Of a DNA stretch of 33,299 bases, positions 23,904 to 32,449 are shown piece after piece (position 1 is the first letter of the stretch; every line of letters starts with the position of its first letter). A program made the position numbers and the translations under genes. Source of the stretch: an uncultured Brachyspira sp. (GTDB lineage Bacteria; Spirochaetota; Brachyspiria; Brachyspirales; Brachyspiraceae); NCBI GenBank assembly GCA_949300355.1, contig CASGDY010000005.1, positions 1 through 33,299 of the forward strand. The letters run 5' to 3'. Below the pieces are notes generated by a model. The model saw only the letters and a program-made list of their open reading frames with translations. It was not told where the DNA came from and made no database searches.

Positions 23904-25700
23904 TTATTTCTTTTTTATAAATCCTGTTATAAAACCTTTTATAAAAAATAGACCATAAGTAAGATGTGATAAAAATATACCTACAGCCTTACAAAAACCC
24001 TTTATAGGAGATAATGTACTAACCCAGCTTCCAAGCAAACATAATGCATAAAAACTATGAGGAAATAATAATAAAGCTAAAAATATATTTTTATTAATAG
24101 CCGGAATATAAGTATTTAAAACTTGGGGTAAATTAAAATATAAAGCAAAAGGCACAAAAATAGTATAAATCAAAAATATTGAAGGAATGAAGTACGATAA
24201 ACTTAAAGAATTTCCTCCGAATCTTTTAACAAAATATCCTCTATGCCAAGCATAACCTTTTAACTGCTTGAAATGTCCGAAAAATAAATCCCTTCTATGA
24301 TGATAAACTAATGCTTCAGGAGTATATAATATTTTTTCATTTTCTTTCATGATATTATTGCAAAGTATAGTATCTTCACCAGGCCAATACTCACTGTCAA
24401 ATCCCCCTACTCTATCATAAAGCTCCCTTGTAATGATAAAATTGCAGCTAGGATAATCATTAACATACTGAACTTTGTCAGGTATATATCTTGCTTTATG
24501 CTTTCCGCTCATAAGAGTAGAACTGTAAATGAGGCCGCTTATCTGTTTTGAAAAATTGTCTTTAGGAGTATTAATAGCAGGACCGCCTAAAGCAGAAACC
24601 TTTGTGCTTTCCATAGCCCTCAATGCATTTAAAAGCCAATCTTTTTCAGGATATGTATCATCATCTAAAAATGCTAATATATTGCCATTAGATTTTTTTA
24701 CTCCTATACCCCTTTTTATTGCAGGCGGAAGTTCTCCTGTTTCTATTATTCTTATTCTGCTGTCTTTAAATAACTCTATATTTATTTCATCTTCTGTATA
24801 TTTGTCTGGAAGTATTATAACCTCAAAGTTTGTATATATCTGTTCAAGTAAATATTCTGTTTCTTCTTTGATATAATCATTGATTTTTTTTAAAGGTATT
24901 ATAATACTTACAAGAGGTTTTTCCTTTAACTCACAAAATAAATCTTTATAAAAATGAACAATATTAAGTCTGTAAAATATTGCCAATGTATCAATGAATG
25001 TTCTCCAAAGAATGGGAAATCTAATAAATCCAAAATGCCTATTAGGATTAACTATAACAGGAGCAGATACTATTTTTTTACCATTAGAATTACATGCAAC
25101 CAACACTTCCAAATCATAAGCAAATGCTTTAACTAATATTCTAGGAAAAATATTTATAATAGCATCTCTTTTAAAAAGTTTTAATCCTGTTTGAGTATCT
25201 TGTATAGGAAGATGAAAAAATACCTTTACAAACATAAAATATATAAAAGATATTAATTTTCTTATATTAGAATAATTAACTATAGAATCCTTATGCCTTT
25301 TAGAACCTATAACAACATCAGCATTTTCCTTTTGCATAATCACAAAGAAATTTTCTAATTGAGCAGGATCTATTTCCATATCTCCATCGCAAAATATTAT
25401 ATATTCGCCGCTTGACATTTCGCATGCTCTTTTTAAAGCATGTCCTTTACCCTGATTTTCTCTAGCATAAATACCTATTATATTTTTTAAATTTTTATTT
25501 GTATTATTATTTTGAAAGTTAGTGCATAATTTTTTTATTTCTTCTTTTGAATTATCACTGCTTCCGTCATCAGATATAATGATCTCAAAGTTCATTAAAA
25601 ATGGAGAAACTTTTTCTATAAGTATATTTATATTTTTTTCTATCGTTTTTTCTATATTATATACAGGAATTAATATAGACACTAATTCATTTATTATCAT
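23904..25700 (-). CDS. Tandem-domain family 2 glycosyltransferase with C-terminal membrane helices
   Basis: Two complete GT2 (GT-A fold) domains lie in one 598-residue chain. Domain 1 (about 4-250) resembles dolichol-phosphate-mannose-synthase-like enzymes: ILIPVYN, ISDDGSSDNS (42-51), NQGKGHALK (82-90) and metal-binding D105-G-D107, then the QDTQTGLKLFKRD signature (167-179). Domain 2 (about 262-480) has VSIIIPLK, FLDDDTYPEKDW with D346-D348, and the acceptor-side GEDTILCNN (441-449). Three hydrophobic segments (about 505-590) follow, so it acts at the cytoplasmic membrane face. Surface glycan or glycolipid assembly is the likely role; the sugars are unknown. The ribosome-binding site is weak. 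Confidence 0.87.
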   Translation of the reverse strand: MIINELVSILIPVYNIEKTIEKNINILIEKVSPFLMNFEIIISDDGSSDNSKEEIKKLCTNFQNNNTNKNLKNIIGIYARENQGKGHALKRACEMSSGEYIIFCDGDMEIDPAQLENFFVIMQKENADVVIGSKRHKDSIVNYSNIRKLISFIYFMFVKVFFHLPIQDTQTGLKLFKRDAIINIFPRILVKAFAYDLEVLVACNSNGKKIVSAPVIVNPNRHFGFIRFPILWRTFIDTLAIFYRLNIVHFYKDLFCELKEKPLVSIIIPLKKINDYIKEETEYLLEQIYTNFEVIILPDKYTEDEINIELFKDSRIRIIETGELPPAIKRGIGVKKSNGNILAFLDDDTYPEKDWLLNALRAMESTKVSALGGPAINTPKDNFSKQISGLIYSSTLMSGKHKARYIPDKVQYVNDYPSCNFIITRELYDRVGGFDSEYWPGEDTILCNNIMKENEKILYTPEALVYHHRRDLFFGHFKQLKGYAWHRGYFVKRFGGNSLSLSYFIPSIFLIYTIFVPFALYFNLPQVLNTYIPAINKNIFLALLLFPHSFYALCLLGSWVSTLSPIKGFCKAVGIFLSHLTYGLFFIKGFITGFIKKK

Positions 25701-25728
25701 AATTTACTTTTTAATAAAAAATTATTAT

Positions 25729-25775
25729 AGTTATCAGTTATCGAGTATTATACAAAAACTATTAATCAAAGTCAA
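25729..25775 (-). promoter_or_regulatory. Promoter of the glycosyltransferase gene, with heptamer repeat
   Basis: On the minus strand TTGACT (25775-25770), 17 bp ending in TG, TATAAT (25752-25747). Just after the -10, the heptamer AGTTATC (plus-strand reading) is repeated in tandem at 25729-25735 and 25736-25742, a possible but unproven regulator site. Confidence 0.6.
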
Positions 25776-25803
25776 ATATTTATCATATTAAAGTTTAATA
25801 ATA

Positions 25804-26466
25804 TTATTTATTATTAAGAACAATATTAACACTTGAATGATTTTCAAAATCATGTATTTCAGAAAGCACTATATTAAGCGGCTTTTTAAATATAGGTCCG
25901 TCATATACTAAAGTGTGAAACTCTCCGGATTCCCCGGCAGGATCTATACCTATAGAAATAAATTCATCAATAAGCTCATTAGTAAAATCAAGTCCCAAAT
26001 ATTTTTTATCAAGTTTATCTGTATCAATTATTTTTATTTTAGCTTTAAAACCGGCATTAACAAATTCTCTTGCTAATGACATTCTTGCCTCCTGCCATAA
26101 AGGAAACTTCGATTCAAAATCCGATTCCTTACATAAAGCTTCAGCCCAATCTCTATGCATTTGAATATCTATATCTCCAAAAGCACAAATATTAATCCCT
26201 TCTTCTTTAACTTTTTTTAATTCCTCTATAAAATTCACCCTATAAGTATAATGCGTAGTATTAATTGAAATATGAGGAATTTCTAAACATTCGCTCAAAG
26301 CCTGAAATAATTCTGCTGATATGCCATGAAACCATGAATGTTCATTTTCTTCATTTATTGTAGTCATTATGTATTTAGGAATATACCCGTTTTTAATCAT
26401 TCTGTATAATGCTAAAGTACTGTCTTTTCCTCCGCTGTATGACATAACAAATTTTTTATTATCCAT
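25804..26466 (-). CDS. PP-loop ATPase, ATP_bind_4/DUF71 family (diphthine-ammonia-ligase-like)
   Basis: An N-type ATP pyrophosphatase with the PP-loop SYSGGKDSTLAL (S11-S16 core). The family includes eukaryotic diphthamide synthetase Dph6, which adenylates and amidates a substrate. Bacteria lack diphthamide, so the bacterial substrate is unknown. Conserved features are the HSWFHGIS segment, FGDIDIQMHRDWAEALC and the C-terminal DPAGESGEFHTLVYDGP typical of the family. The start is taken at the ATG at 26466, with AGAGG 8 nt upstream; an in-frame TTG two codons earlier is too close to that site. Length (220 residues) is normal. It lies 68 bp downstream of the thioesterase gene. Confidence 0.8.
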   Translation of the reverse strand: MDNKKFVMSYSGGKDSTLALYRMIKNGYIPKYIMTTINEENEHSWFHGISAELFQALSECLEIPHISINTTHYTYRVNFIEELKKVKEEGINICAFGDIDIQMHRDWAEALCKESDFESKFPLWQEARMSLAREFVNAGFKAKIKIIDTDKLDKKYLGLDFTNELIDEFISIGIDPAGESGEFHTLVYDGPIFKKPLNIVLSEIHDFENHSSVNIVLNNK

Positions 26467-26534
26467 ATTCAATCCTCTAATAAAAATAAAATAGTTATTA
26501 TATTAGTATAAATTCATTTTTTTAAACATTATCA

Positions 26535-27047
26535 TTAAGGTATATTTATTGTTTTAGGATCAGTATCTTTTTTCTCTACAGTCCAATCTTCTTCGTTATT
26601 AGGATCCATTTCAGCTATTTTTTCTAATCCCATGCATATATATGTACCTTTAGCAGTTACAGCCACTTTATCATCATTCAGAAGTATATAACCTTCGCCT
26701 TCAAAAATTCTACCGTCTCCTGAAGTAATTTTTCCTATTATTCTTATTTCTTCATTAATAGGTACAGGTTTTTTATATTTTGTAGTAAGCGTCATAGTAA
26801 CGCCCCATTTATCTTCCCCCGTATACGGCATCATAGCTCTGCCTATAGTCTCATCTAAAATCGCTGCAAGTATCCCTCCATGAACTCTTGAAGGATAACC
26901 CTGATGCACATCTTTAAAAGTTACCAAAGCACATAATGATTTGTCTTCTAATTCATAAAATTCAGCCTTCAAACTTAAATCATTTTTAAATCCGCATACT
27001 AAACACATTCTTGAATTGTTTTGTTTATTTAATACTTTTAATTCCAT
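26535..27047 (-). CDS. PaaI-like hotdog-fold thioesterase
   Basis: A single hotdog domain (170 residues) resembling acyl-CoA thioesterases of the PaaI/4HBT group. The active-site helix region reads RVHGGILAAILDETIGRAM (the HGG and D/E positions), followed by the strand TMTLTTKYKKPVP. A C-x-x-C pair (C15, C18) near the N-terminus could bind a metal or form a disulfide. The tail after about 135 is a charged extension of unknown role. The start is the ATG at 27047 with AGGAG 5 nt upstream; a longer TTG-initiated version would run through that ribosome-binding site. The acyl substrate is not predictable. Confidence 0.82.
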   Translation of the reverse strand: MELKVLNKQNNSRMCLVCGFKNDLSLKAEFYELEDKSLCALVTFKDVHQGYPSRVHGGILAAILDETIGRAMMPYTGEDKWGVTMTLTTKYKKPVPINEEIRIIGKITSGDGRIFEGEGYILLNDDKVAVTAKGTYICMGLEKIAEMDPNNEEDWTVEKKDTDPKTINIP

Positions 27048-27128
27048 AATAACTCCTATTATTGTCAATAAAAATTTATATTTGATAAATACCTTAAATT
27101 AGCTGAAAAATTGACTGCATAAGTTACA

Positions 27129-27156
27129 TCTATATTTTAATAAAATAATTTGTCAA
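27129..27156 (-). promoter_or_regulatory. Promoter of the thioesterase gene
   Basis: On the minus strand TTGACA (27156-27151), 16 bp, TATAGA (27134-27129), leading to a leader of about 75 nt. The -10 is imperfect. Confidence 0.5.
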
Positions 27157-27250
27157 ATTAGTATTATTTATAATTATTAGTAAATATTAAGGCTTTTTAT
27201 ATAAAAAAACAATATTACTTATTACTTTATTTACAGTTTTTAATTATAAA

Positions 27251-27294
27251 TACATTTTTGATTAGTTGACAAAAATGTAAATTAAATTTAATAT
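27251..27294 (+). promoter_or_regulatory. Promoter with overlapping dyad, YtxH-like operon
   Basis: TTGACA (27266-27271), 17 bp, TAATAT (27289-27294). A perfect inverted repeat, TACATTTTTG (27251-27260) and CAAAAATGTA (27270-27279) with a 9-nt centre, covers the -35 box, the position expected for a repressor operator. The DNA between this promoter and the one at 27156 is plain AT-rich sequence. Confidence 0.55.
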
Positions 27295-27328
27295 TAAAGC
27301 TAAGTTATGTAACTAGGAGGATATTATT

Positions 27329-27595
27329 ATGTCTAAAGAAGTATCAGGTATGTTTTCATTCTTATTAGGTTTAACTGCTGGTGTTGCTTTGGGAGTATTA
27401 TTTGCCCCAAAAGCCGGAGAGGAAACTAGAGAAGATATTAAAGAAACTATGGATAATATTAAATATAAAGTAGATGATATTTATCATAGAAGCGTATTAA
27501 AAACTTCAGAATTAGTAGAAAAAGGAAAAGAAAAAACTAATGATTTCTTTGAAAAAAGAAGAAAAAAATCTTCTGAAGAAACAGTTGAAGAATAA
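27329..27595 (+). CDS. YtxH-like small membrane/stress protein
   Basis: An 88-residue protein with a glycine-rich hydrophobic N-terminal segment (FSFLLGLTAGVALGVLFAPKAGEETRED, residues 9-36) that matches the YtxH/gas-vesicle-like family. It continues as a strongly charged helix (about 35-85) with a Lys/Arg cluster (EKRRKKSS). The family is associated with general stress in Bacillus, but its molecular role is unknown. A strong AGGAGG site lies before the ATG. It is first in an operon of four genes with gaps of 8, 25 and 15 bp. The pairing with a short membrane protein carrying a coiled region is also common for YtxH in Gram-positive bacteria. Confidence 0.75.
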   Translation: MSKEVSGMFSFLLGLTAGVALGVLFAPKAGEETREDIKETMDNIKYKVDDIYHRSVLKTSELVEKGKEKTNDFFEKRRKKSSEETVEE

Positions 27596-27603
27596 TAATT
27601 AAT

Positions 27604-28011
27604 ATGCAAGATATTACATTTCAAATTAATGTTATAGCTATATCTTTAGCTTTCATAGCTATTTCTATATTGATATTAGTTTTAGGTATATTTTTTGTTT
27701 TACTTGCAGGTTATTTTAGATTTACTAATAGATTCGATAGAATACTTGAAAATATCGAATCTATTAGTGAAAAAATAGGAAGCATTGCAAATACAGCAGA
27801 TGATCAAGCTAATAAAGTTAAACTAACTTTAGACAGCATACACGATTCTTTTAATAGTTTATCTAGCAGTATTAATAATTTCAGCTCAATGACTTCAAAT
27901 ATATCTAATAATTTTAGTATTATTAATATATTTAAATCTATATTTGCTTTATTTACTGGTAAAAATAGAAAAAGAGATGATTTCACCGAAAATGATGATG
28001 AGGATTTTTGA
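27604..28011 (+). CDS. Small membrane protein with helical domain, DUF948-like
   Basis: Residues 8-34 form one membrane segment rich in Ile and Leu. They are followed by a long helical stretch (about 40-105) with repeated FNS/SI heptad-like spacing, probably a coiled coil, and an acidic C-terminus (DDFTENDDEDF). This architecture and its place after a YtxH gene resemble DUF948 proteins, but the sequence match is only general. Function unknown; an envelope-associated scaffold is possible. It has no clear Shine-Dalgarno sequence and starts 8 bp after the previous stop, so coupling is likely. Confidence 0.6.
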   Translation: MQDITFQINVIAISLAFIAISILILVLGIFFVLLAGYFRFTNRFDRILENIESISEKIGSIANTADDQANKVKLTLDSIHDSFNSLSSSINNFSSMTSNISNNFSIINIFKSIFALFTGKNRKRDDFTENDDEDF

Positions 28012-28036
28012 TTTATAATTTAGGAATTGTTTAGTT

Positions 28037-29110
28037 ATGATAAAAAAAATATTTGTTTCAATTTTTTGTATAGTTTTATTTTCTTCTTTCTTATATTCAC
28101 AGGATACTAATTGGGTAATTAGAATAAGAGACGGCGAAGGAAATATAAAAAAACTTATAACTGTTGAAGAGTGCTTATCTGCAATATCTAATCTTACCAT
28201 TTTAAGAGGAGCACCTGAAGAAGCTGTTAATACTCTTCTTACTAATGATTTTCAATTATGGCAGTTTGCTTCTCAGATTATAGAACAGGAAGTCATATAC
28301 TTAAAGGCTGTTGAAGAAGGTTATGATAAGGATGAAGAAGTATTAAAATTAATTGCTAAAGAAAGAGATAATCAGTTATCTCAAATTTATATGCAAAGTA
28401 AAGTATCAGACACTTTTGCTGTTGTAACAGATGCTGAAAAAAGAAAATTCTTCAATAACAACATAGCAAGAATAAGAGCAGCTGTAGGTCCGAATGTAAC
28501 TTATGAACAGGTTGCTATGGAAATAGAAACAACAATTCTTCAAGAGCGTATGAGAAATGAATATGACAAAATTATTGAAACAGGAAAGACTAAATATAAT
28601 TTAAAATATTCGTTCAATACTGATCCATGCATTACCATAGAAGAAGAAACAGTACCTTTATCAGAATTTAATGATATGTTTAATGAATCTATAAAACAGG
28701 CAGGAGCAAATATTCCTGCTGCTTTAAAATTACAGGCTAAAGAGGGAATGTTCAAAGCTTTTGTAGCTAGAGAAATTATGATGTATGAAGCTAAAAAAGA
28801 AGGATTTTATGATACTCCGCAAGCTAAATCTATAGAAAGTTTCTTAACTAGAAATGCTGTTAATGCAAATTATATAGATAAAACTATAAGATCAACTATA
28901 CCTGCTCCTACAGAAGAAGAAATTAATTTAGCATATGAAAGATATGGTAAAATGTATAATATAGATTCTTTGCCTTATGCAGATGCTCAAAAAGCATTAG
29001 CTAGTTTAGTTGTAGAAGCTAAAACACAGCAAAAATATCAAATATTAGTTACAGATTTAAGATACAGATACAATATAGAAAAAAATATTGATTTATTATT
29101 AAAAAAGTGA
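28037..29110 (+). CDS. Periplasmic SurA-N-like protein of unknown function
   Basis: A signal peptide (MIKKIFVSIFCIVLFSSFLYSQ) suggests export, with cleavage near residue 22. The mature part is almost wholly helical and charged. LTVEECLSAISN..., EAVNTLLTNDFQLWQFASQIIEQEVIYLKAVEEGYDKDEEVLKLI resembles the helical N-terminal chaperone domain of SurA/PrsA-type proteins, and the pattern recurs near 210-270 (FKAFVAREIMMYEAKKEGFYDTPQAKS). No PPIase (parvulin) domain is evident. A role in chaperoning exported or outer-membrane proteins is inferred from this and from the adjacent barrel-like gene. It is third of four genes in the operon. Confidence 0.6.
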   Translation: MIKKIFVSIFCIVLFSSFLYSQDTNWVIRIRDGEGNIKKLITVEECLSAISNLTILRGAPEEAVNTLLTNDFQLWQFASQIIEQEVIYLKAVEEGYDKDEEVLKLIAKERDNQLSQIYMQSKVSDTFAVVTDAEKRKFFNNNIARIRAAVGPNVTYEQVAMEIETTILQERMRNEYDKIIETGKTKYNLKYSFNTDPCITIEEETVPLSEFNDMFNESIKQAGANIPAALKLQAKEGMFKAFVAREIMMYEAKKEGFYDTPQAKSIESFLTRNAVNANYIDKTIRSTIPAPTEEEINLAYERYGKMYNIDSLPYADAQKALASLVVEAKTQQKYQILVTDLRYRYNIEKNIDLLLKK

Positions 29111-29125
29111 TTACTAACTAATATT

Positions 29126-30019
29126 ATGAAAAATAGATTATCAATCATATACTTTATATTTTTTATATTATTCTGTTTTTCTCAAATATCTTTTGCAAGA
29201 AAAAATGATTTTGATTTTGATGTAACTCCTCTTATAGAAAAAAATAAAATGTTTTCTGTAGGCATAGGAGGAATATTTTCTGAATATAACAGCTGGTTTC
29301 AAAGCGGAAAATTACAAACATTAGATCCTAATAATCCAAATATAAGCAGAAGAGATTTATATTTTACATTTATGCCTTATTTTAAGGTAAGACCTATTAA
29401 ATATTTGGAATTAGGAATATCAACAAGCTTCACATATCAAAGGCAGGATTGGAGGAATGACATAACAAGTATAACAAATATGACTGATGATTTTAATTTT
29501 GACTCTATTAATGCTACTATGAAAGCTACTCTTTTGGATTGGTATTTATCTATAGGTGTTAAAGTAGGATTAAGTTATAGTTTTATGAAAAATAATCATA
29601 TATATTCTGATCCTAAAGACCCTTTTAATATATACACAACAATAATGTTTGCCGGAATTCCTAAAGTAATACCGATTAATTTCTTCTTTTGTTATACATT
29701 TGATACTAGAGATAATCTATTAAAAGATATTCTTAATACAGGTGAGATATCAGGAGGTGTAGAGATTATAACTTCGCCTTTCATCACTTTATATACAGGG
29801 GTTAATTATATATTTCCATACACAAAACAGTCAAGTCTCTCTTATTTAGATATATTCGTAAAATTCAAAGCTACAATATCAGACTTCTTATATATGACTG
29901 TATCGTATCAAAAAACCGTATATGGTTTTGGTAATGCCCCTAACACATCAACATTCAATTTTGGTATAGAATATATGTTCTATACTCCTAAAGGCGGTTG
30001 GTGGAGTTTAAATAGATAA
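29126..30019 (+). CDS. Probable outer-membrane beta-barrel protein
   Basis: A signal peptide (about 1-24, ending ISFA) is followed by a 270-residue mature region. That region is rich in alternating aromatic/polar strands, such as YLELGISTSFTYQRQDW, WYLSIGVKVGLSYSFM, VIPINFFFCYTFDTRDN and GGVEIITSPFITLYTGVNYIFPY. It ends in another strand close to the C-terminus (TFNFGIEYMFYTPKGGWWSLNR). No known family is recognised. The pattern fits a small beta-barrel of about 10-12 strands, but strand number is a guess. It is last in the operon and follows the SurA-like gene by 15 bp. It converges with the protease gene, leaving only 5 bp and no visible terminator between them. Confidence 0.55.
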   Translation: MKNRLSIIYFIFFILFCFSQISFARKNDFDFDVTPLIEKNKMFSVGIGGIFSEYNSWFQSGKLQTLDPNNPNISRRDLYFTFMPYFKVRPIKYLELGISTSFTYQRQDWRNDITSITNMTDDFNFDSINATMKATLLDWYLSIGVKVGLSYSFMKNNHIYSDPKDPFNIYTTIMFAGIPKVIPINFFFCYTFDTRDNLLKDILNTGEISGGVEIITSPFITLYTGVNYIFPYTKQSSLSYLDIFVKFKATISDFLYMTVSYQKTVYGFGNAPNTSTFNFGIEYMFYTPKGGWWSLNR

Positions 30020-30024
30020 AAATA

Positions 30025-30762
30025 TCATATAGAAAATATAATATTAATGCTCTTTCCTAATAAATGCTGAGATATAGTCTGTATAAATGCCAATATAGTT
30101 CTTAATATTCCAAAGAAAAGCAATGCATAAAGTATTAAAAAACCGTAAGGATATATTTTATCATAAGTGTCTTTACCTTTTGGAGATAGGAAAAATCTTA
30201 ATATCCATCCGCCGTCTAATGGAGGAAAAGGCAATAAATTAAAGAACATAAGCATTATATTAATCATATAAAACATAACTAACATTGTTAAAACTATAGG
30301 TAAAGCATTGAGCATAAAATTTGAGAAACCATTATTACTATGCTCTAGAAACATCATTATTTTATATATTATAAAAGTACCATCAACTGTGAATGTGAGT
30401 ATTTTTATTATGATAAATGATACAGCTGCTATCATAAGATTAGCAAAAGGGCCTGCAAATGATACTAAAGCCTGATCTCTTTCAAAATTATTAAAATTAT
30501 TAGGATTGACAGGAACTGCTTTCATCCAGCCTATAACGGGAATACCTGTAACTGCCGCAATTATAGGAAGAATCACGCTTCCCAATATATCAATATGTGC
30601 TAAAGGATTTAGAGTAAGTCTTCCAAGCCTCATAGCAGTTCTATCGCCAAAAGTAAATGCTGTTCTTGCATGAGAATACTCATGTGTGCTTGCTGATATT
30701 ATAAATACAACATAGGATATGATGCCTATTGAAAGTTTGTTAGAAAATATTTCATAAACCAT
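30025..30762 (-). CDS. Site-2-protease-like M50 zinc metalloprotease
   Basis: An intramembrane zinc protease-like protein (245 residues) of the small M50 group without a PDZ domain. The zinc site is H27-E28-x2-H31 (HEYSH) in the first hydrophobic segment, and the third ligand D183 is in FPPLDGG. About five to six membrane segments are present. The DILGSVILPIIAAVTG and GPFANLMIAA segments are typical of the family. Members of this subgroup are common and mostly uncharacterised; regulated cleavage of membrane-bound factors is the general role. The upstream 167 bp to the ABC gene is AT-rich with no clear promoter or terminator. AAGGA precedes the ATG. Confidence 0.85.
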   Translation of the reverse strand: MVYEIFSNKLSIGIISYVVFIISASTHEYSHARTAFTFGDRTAMRLGRLTLNPLAHIDILGSVILPIIAAVTGIPVIGWMKAVPVNPNNFNNFERDQALVSFAGPFANLMIAAVSFIIIKILTFTVDGTFIIYKIMMFLEHSNNGFSNFMLNALPIVLTMLVMFYMINIMLMFFNLLPFPPLDGGWILRFFLSPKGKDTYDKIYPYGFLILYALLFFGILRTILAFIQTISQHLLGKSINIIFSI

Positions 30763-30929
30763 TATTTGTTTCCTTAAAAATATATGTTATTTAAATATAA
30801 AAAATTTTTATTATTATTGATTATAAAAATTATTTTTTATTTTACTAATTTAAGGTTAAAACATATAAAACTGTTATATGATAAATTATATATTAAAAAT
30901 AAAAAGTTTATAGCCAGCAATAATAAGAA

Positions 30930-31658
30930 TTAATGATTTAATACTTTATATAAGAATTCTCTAACTCTGTCATGTTTAGGATTAGAGAAGAACTCATTAG
31001 GCTTCTCATCTTCAAGTATTTTTCCGTCATTCATAAAAAGTATTCTAGTAGCAACATTCTTAGCAAAACCCATTTCATGAGTAACAATGATCATAGTCAT
31101 GCCTTCTCTTGCAAGCTCTATCATAACATCTAAAACCTCTTTAATCATTTCAGGATCCAATGCAGAAGTAGGCTCATCAAAAAGCATAATATCAGGCTCC
31201 ATAGCCAAAGCCCTAGCTATAGCTATTCTCTGCTTCTGTCCACCGGAAAGTTTGCTTGGATAAACATCTTTTTTATCTACTAACCCCACTTTATTAAGAA
31301 GTTCTATAGCCTTTTTCTCAGCATTTTCTTTTGAAATTTTTTTTACTTTCATAGGGGCTAAAGTGATATTTTCCATAACGGTTTTATGAGGAAATAAATT
31401 GAAATGCTGAAATACCATTCCAAGTTCCTCTCTTATAACATTAATATCAGTGTCTTTATCCATGATATTTTTGCCTTTTATTATAATATCACCTTGAGAA
31501 GGTTCTTCAAGTCTGTTTAAGCATCTTAAAAATGTTGATTTACCGCTTCCTGAAGGCCCTATTACAGCAATAATCTCTCCTTTTGCAATATCAACATCAA
31601 TACCTTTAAGAACTTCCAATTTTCCGAATTGTTTATGTAAATTTCTCACCTTAATCAC
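30930..31658 (-). CDS. Polar amino-acid ABC transporter ATP-binding protein
   Basis: A GlnQ/HisP-type ATPase (242 residues) that drives amino-acid import with the upstream permease and binding lipoprotein. It has Walker [11 protein letters not shown] loop [19 protein letters not shown], signature LSGGQKQR, Walker [16 protein letters not shown] and switch His in VTHEMGF. The start codon is GTG (31658-31656), and it overlaps the permease stop by 8 nt inside AGTGATTAA. A GGAGG lies about 12 nt upstream within the permease gene. Translational coupling is expected. Specific amino acids cannot be assigned. Confidence 0.93.
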   Translation of the reverse strand: MIKVRNLHKQFGKLEVLKGIDVDIAKGEIIAVIGPSGSGKSTFLRCLNRLEEPSQGDIIIKGKNIMDKDTDINVIREELGMVFQHFNLFPHKTVMENITLAPMKVKKISKENAEKKAIELLNKVGLVDKKDVYPSKLSGGQKQRIAIARALAMEPDIMLFDEPTSALDPEMIKEVLDVMIELAREGMTMIIVTHEMGFAKNVATRILFMNDGKILEDEKPNEFFSNPKHDRVREFLYKVLNH

Positions 31659-32364
31659 TTTCTCTCAAACCCTCCTCTACTATTTTCATAATCATAGCAA
31701 ATACAGAAGTGAGTATAAAATATATTATTCCAACAGCAATTAAAGGCTCAACTCCTCTATATGTTTGGCTTGTGATGATGTTTGCCGATCTAAGCAAATC
31801 AACTCCGCCTATAAATCCAACAACAGAAGTTTCTTTAAGCAATGCTATAAACTCGCTTACAAGAGGAGGAAGTATTTTTTTGATAGCCTGAGGTATTATG
31901 ATTTCTTTCATAGACATAGAATAATTCATACCTAAAGCCCTTGCAGCTTCCATTTGTCCTTTATCCAAACTTTGTATGCCTGCCCTTATAATTTCAGCAA
32001 CATAAGCACCGGAGTTTATTCCGAAAGCAATTGCAGCTATAATAAGTATAGGAGTATTTCTTAAACTATCAACAAAAATAACATTAGCCCATATCATGAG
32101 CTGTACTACAACAGGAGTTCCTCTTAAAATATTTACATACCAGAATGCCAATTTTGATAAAGGATTGAAATCTTTGAACTTTTTAGAGTTTTTGAACGGA
32201 TAAAATTCGGAAAGCTGAAGCAATGCAACCAATATACCTAATATAACACCTATTATAGTAGAGCATGCTGTTGTTCCTACAGAAAATAATAATCCTTTTA
32301 TAATATAAATGTATCTTTCATTTGATATGAATATTAACTTTAGAAGTTCTAAATATTCAAGCAT
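31651..32364 (-). CDS. Polar amino-acid ABC transporter permease
   Basis: An inner-membrane permease (237 residues) of the HisM/GlnP type. About five membrane segments are present. The family signature reads [12 protein letters not shown] and, in the ATPase-docking EAA loop, [30 protein letters not shown]. As only one permease is encoded, it probably works as a homodimer. An AAGGG site lies before the ATG. It is separated from the binding-protein gene by an 85-bp gap holding a long stem-loop, and it overlaps the ATPase gene. Confidence 0.92.
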   Translation of the reverse strand: MLEYLELLKLIFISNERYIYIIKGLLFSVGTTACSTIIGVILGILVALLQLSEFYPFKNSKKFKDFNPLSKLAFWYVNILRGTPVVVQLMIWANVIFVDSLRNTPILIIAAIAFGINSGAYVAEIIRAGIQSLDKGQMEAARALGMNYSMSMKEIIIPQAIKKILPPLVSEFIALLKETSVVGFIGGVDLLRSANIITSQTYRGVEPLIAVGIIYFILTSVFAMIMKIVEEGLRESD

Positions 32365-32380
32365 ATAATAAAACCCTTAT

Positions 32381-32440
32381 AAAAAATATATCTTCTTCTT
32401 ATAATCTCATAAAAAAACGAGAAAATAAGAAGAAGATATA
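32381..32440 (-). terminator. Long stem-loop and T run between binding-protein and permease genes
   Basis: A perfect 16-bp stem (32425-32440 with 32387-32402), with further pairing of TCTC and GAGA inside, is followed on the minus strand by six T (32386-32381). It has the form of an intrinsic terminator in mid-operon, likely letting only part of the transcripts through, or protecting the 3' end of the binding-protein mRNA. Confidence 0.75.
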
Positions 32441-32449
32441 AAATATATA

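Noticed and set aside
24529-24876. 115-codon open frame antisense to the glycosyltransferase gene
   Set aside because: It lies wholly inside a well-supported GT2 coding region; codon pattern and protein features belong to the other strand.
27048-27068. N-terminal extension of the thioesterase from a TTG codon
   Set aside because: The extension would translate the AGGAG ribosome-binding site that serves the ATG at 27047.
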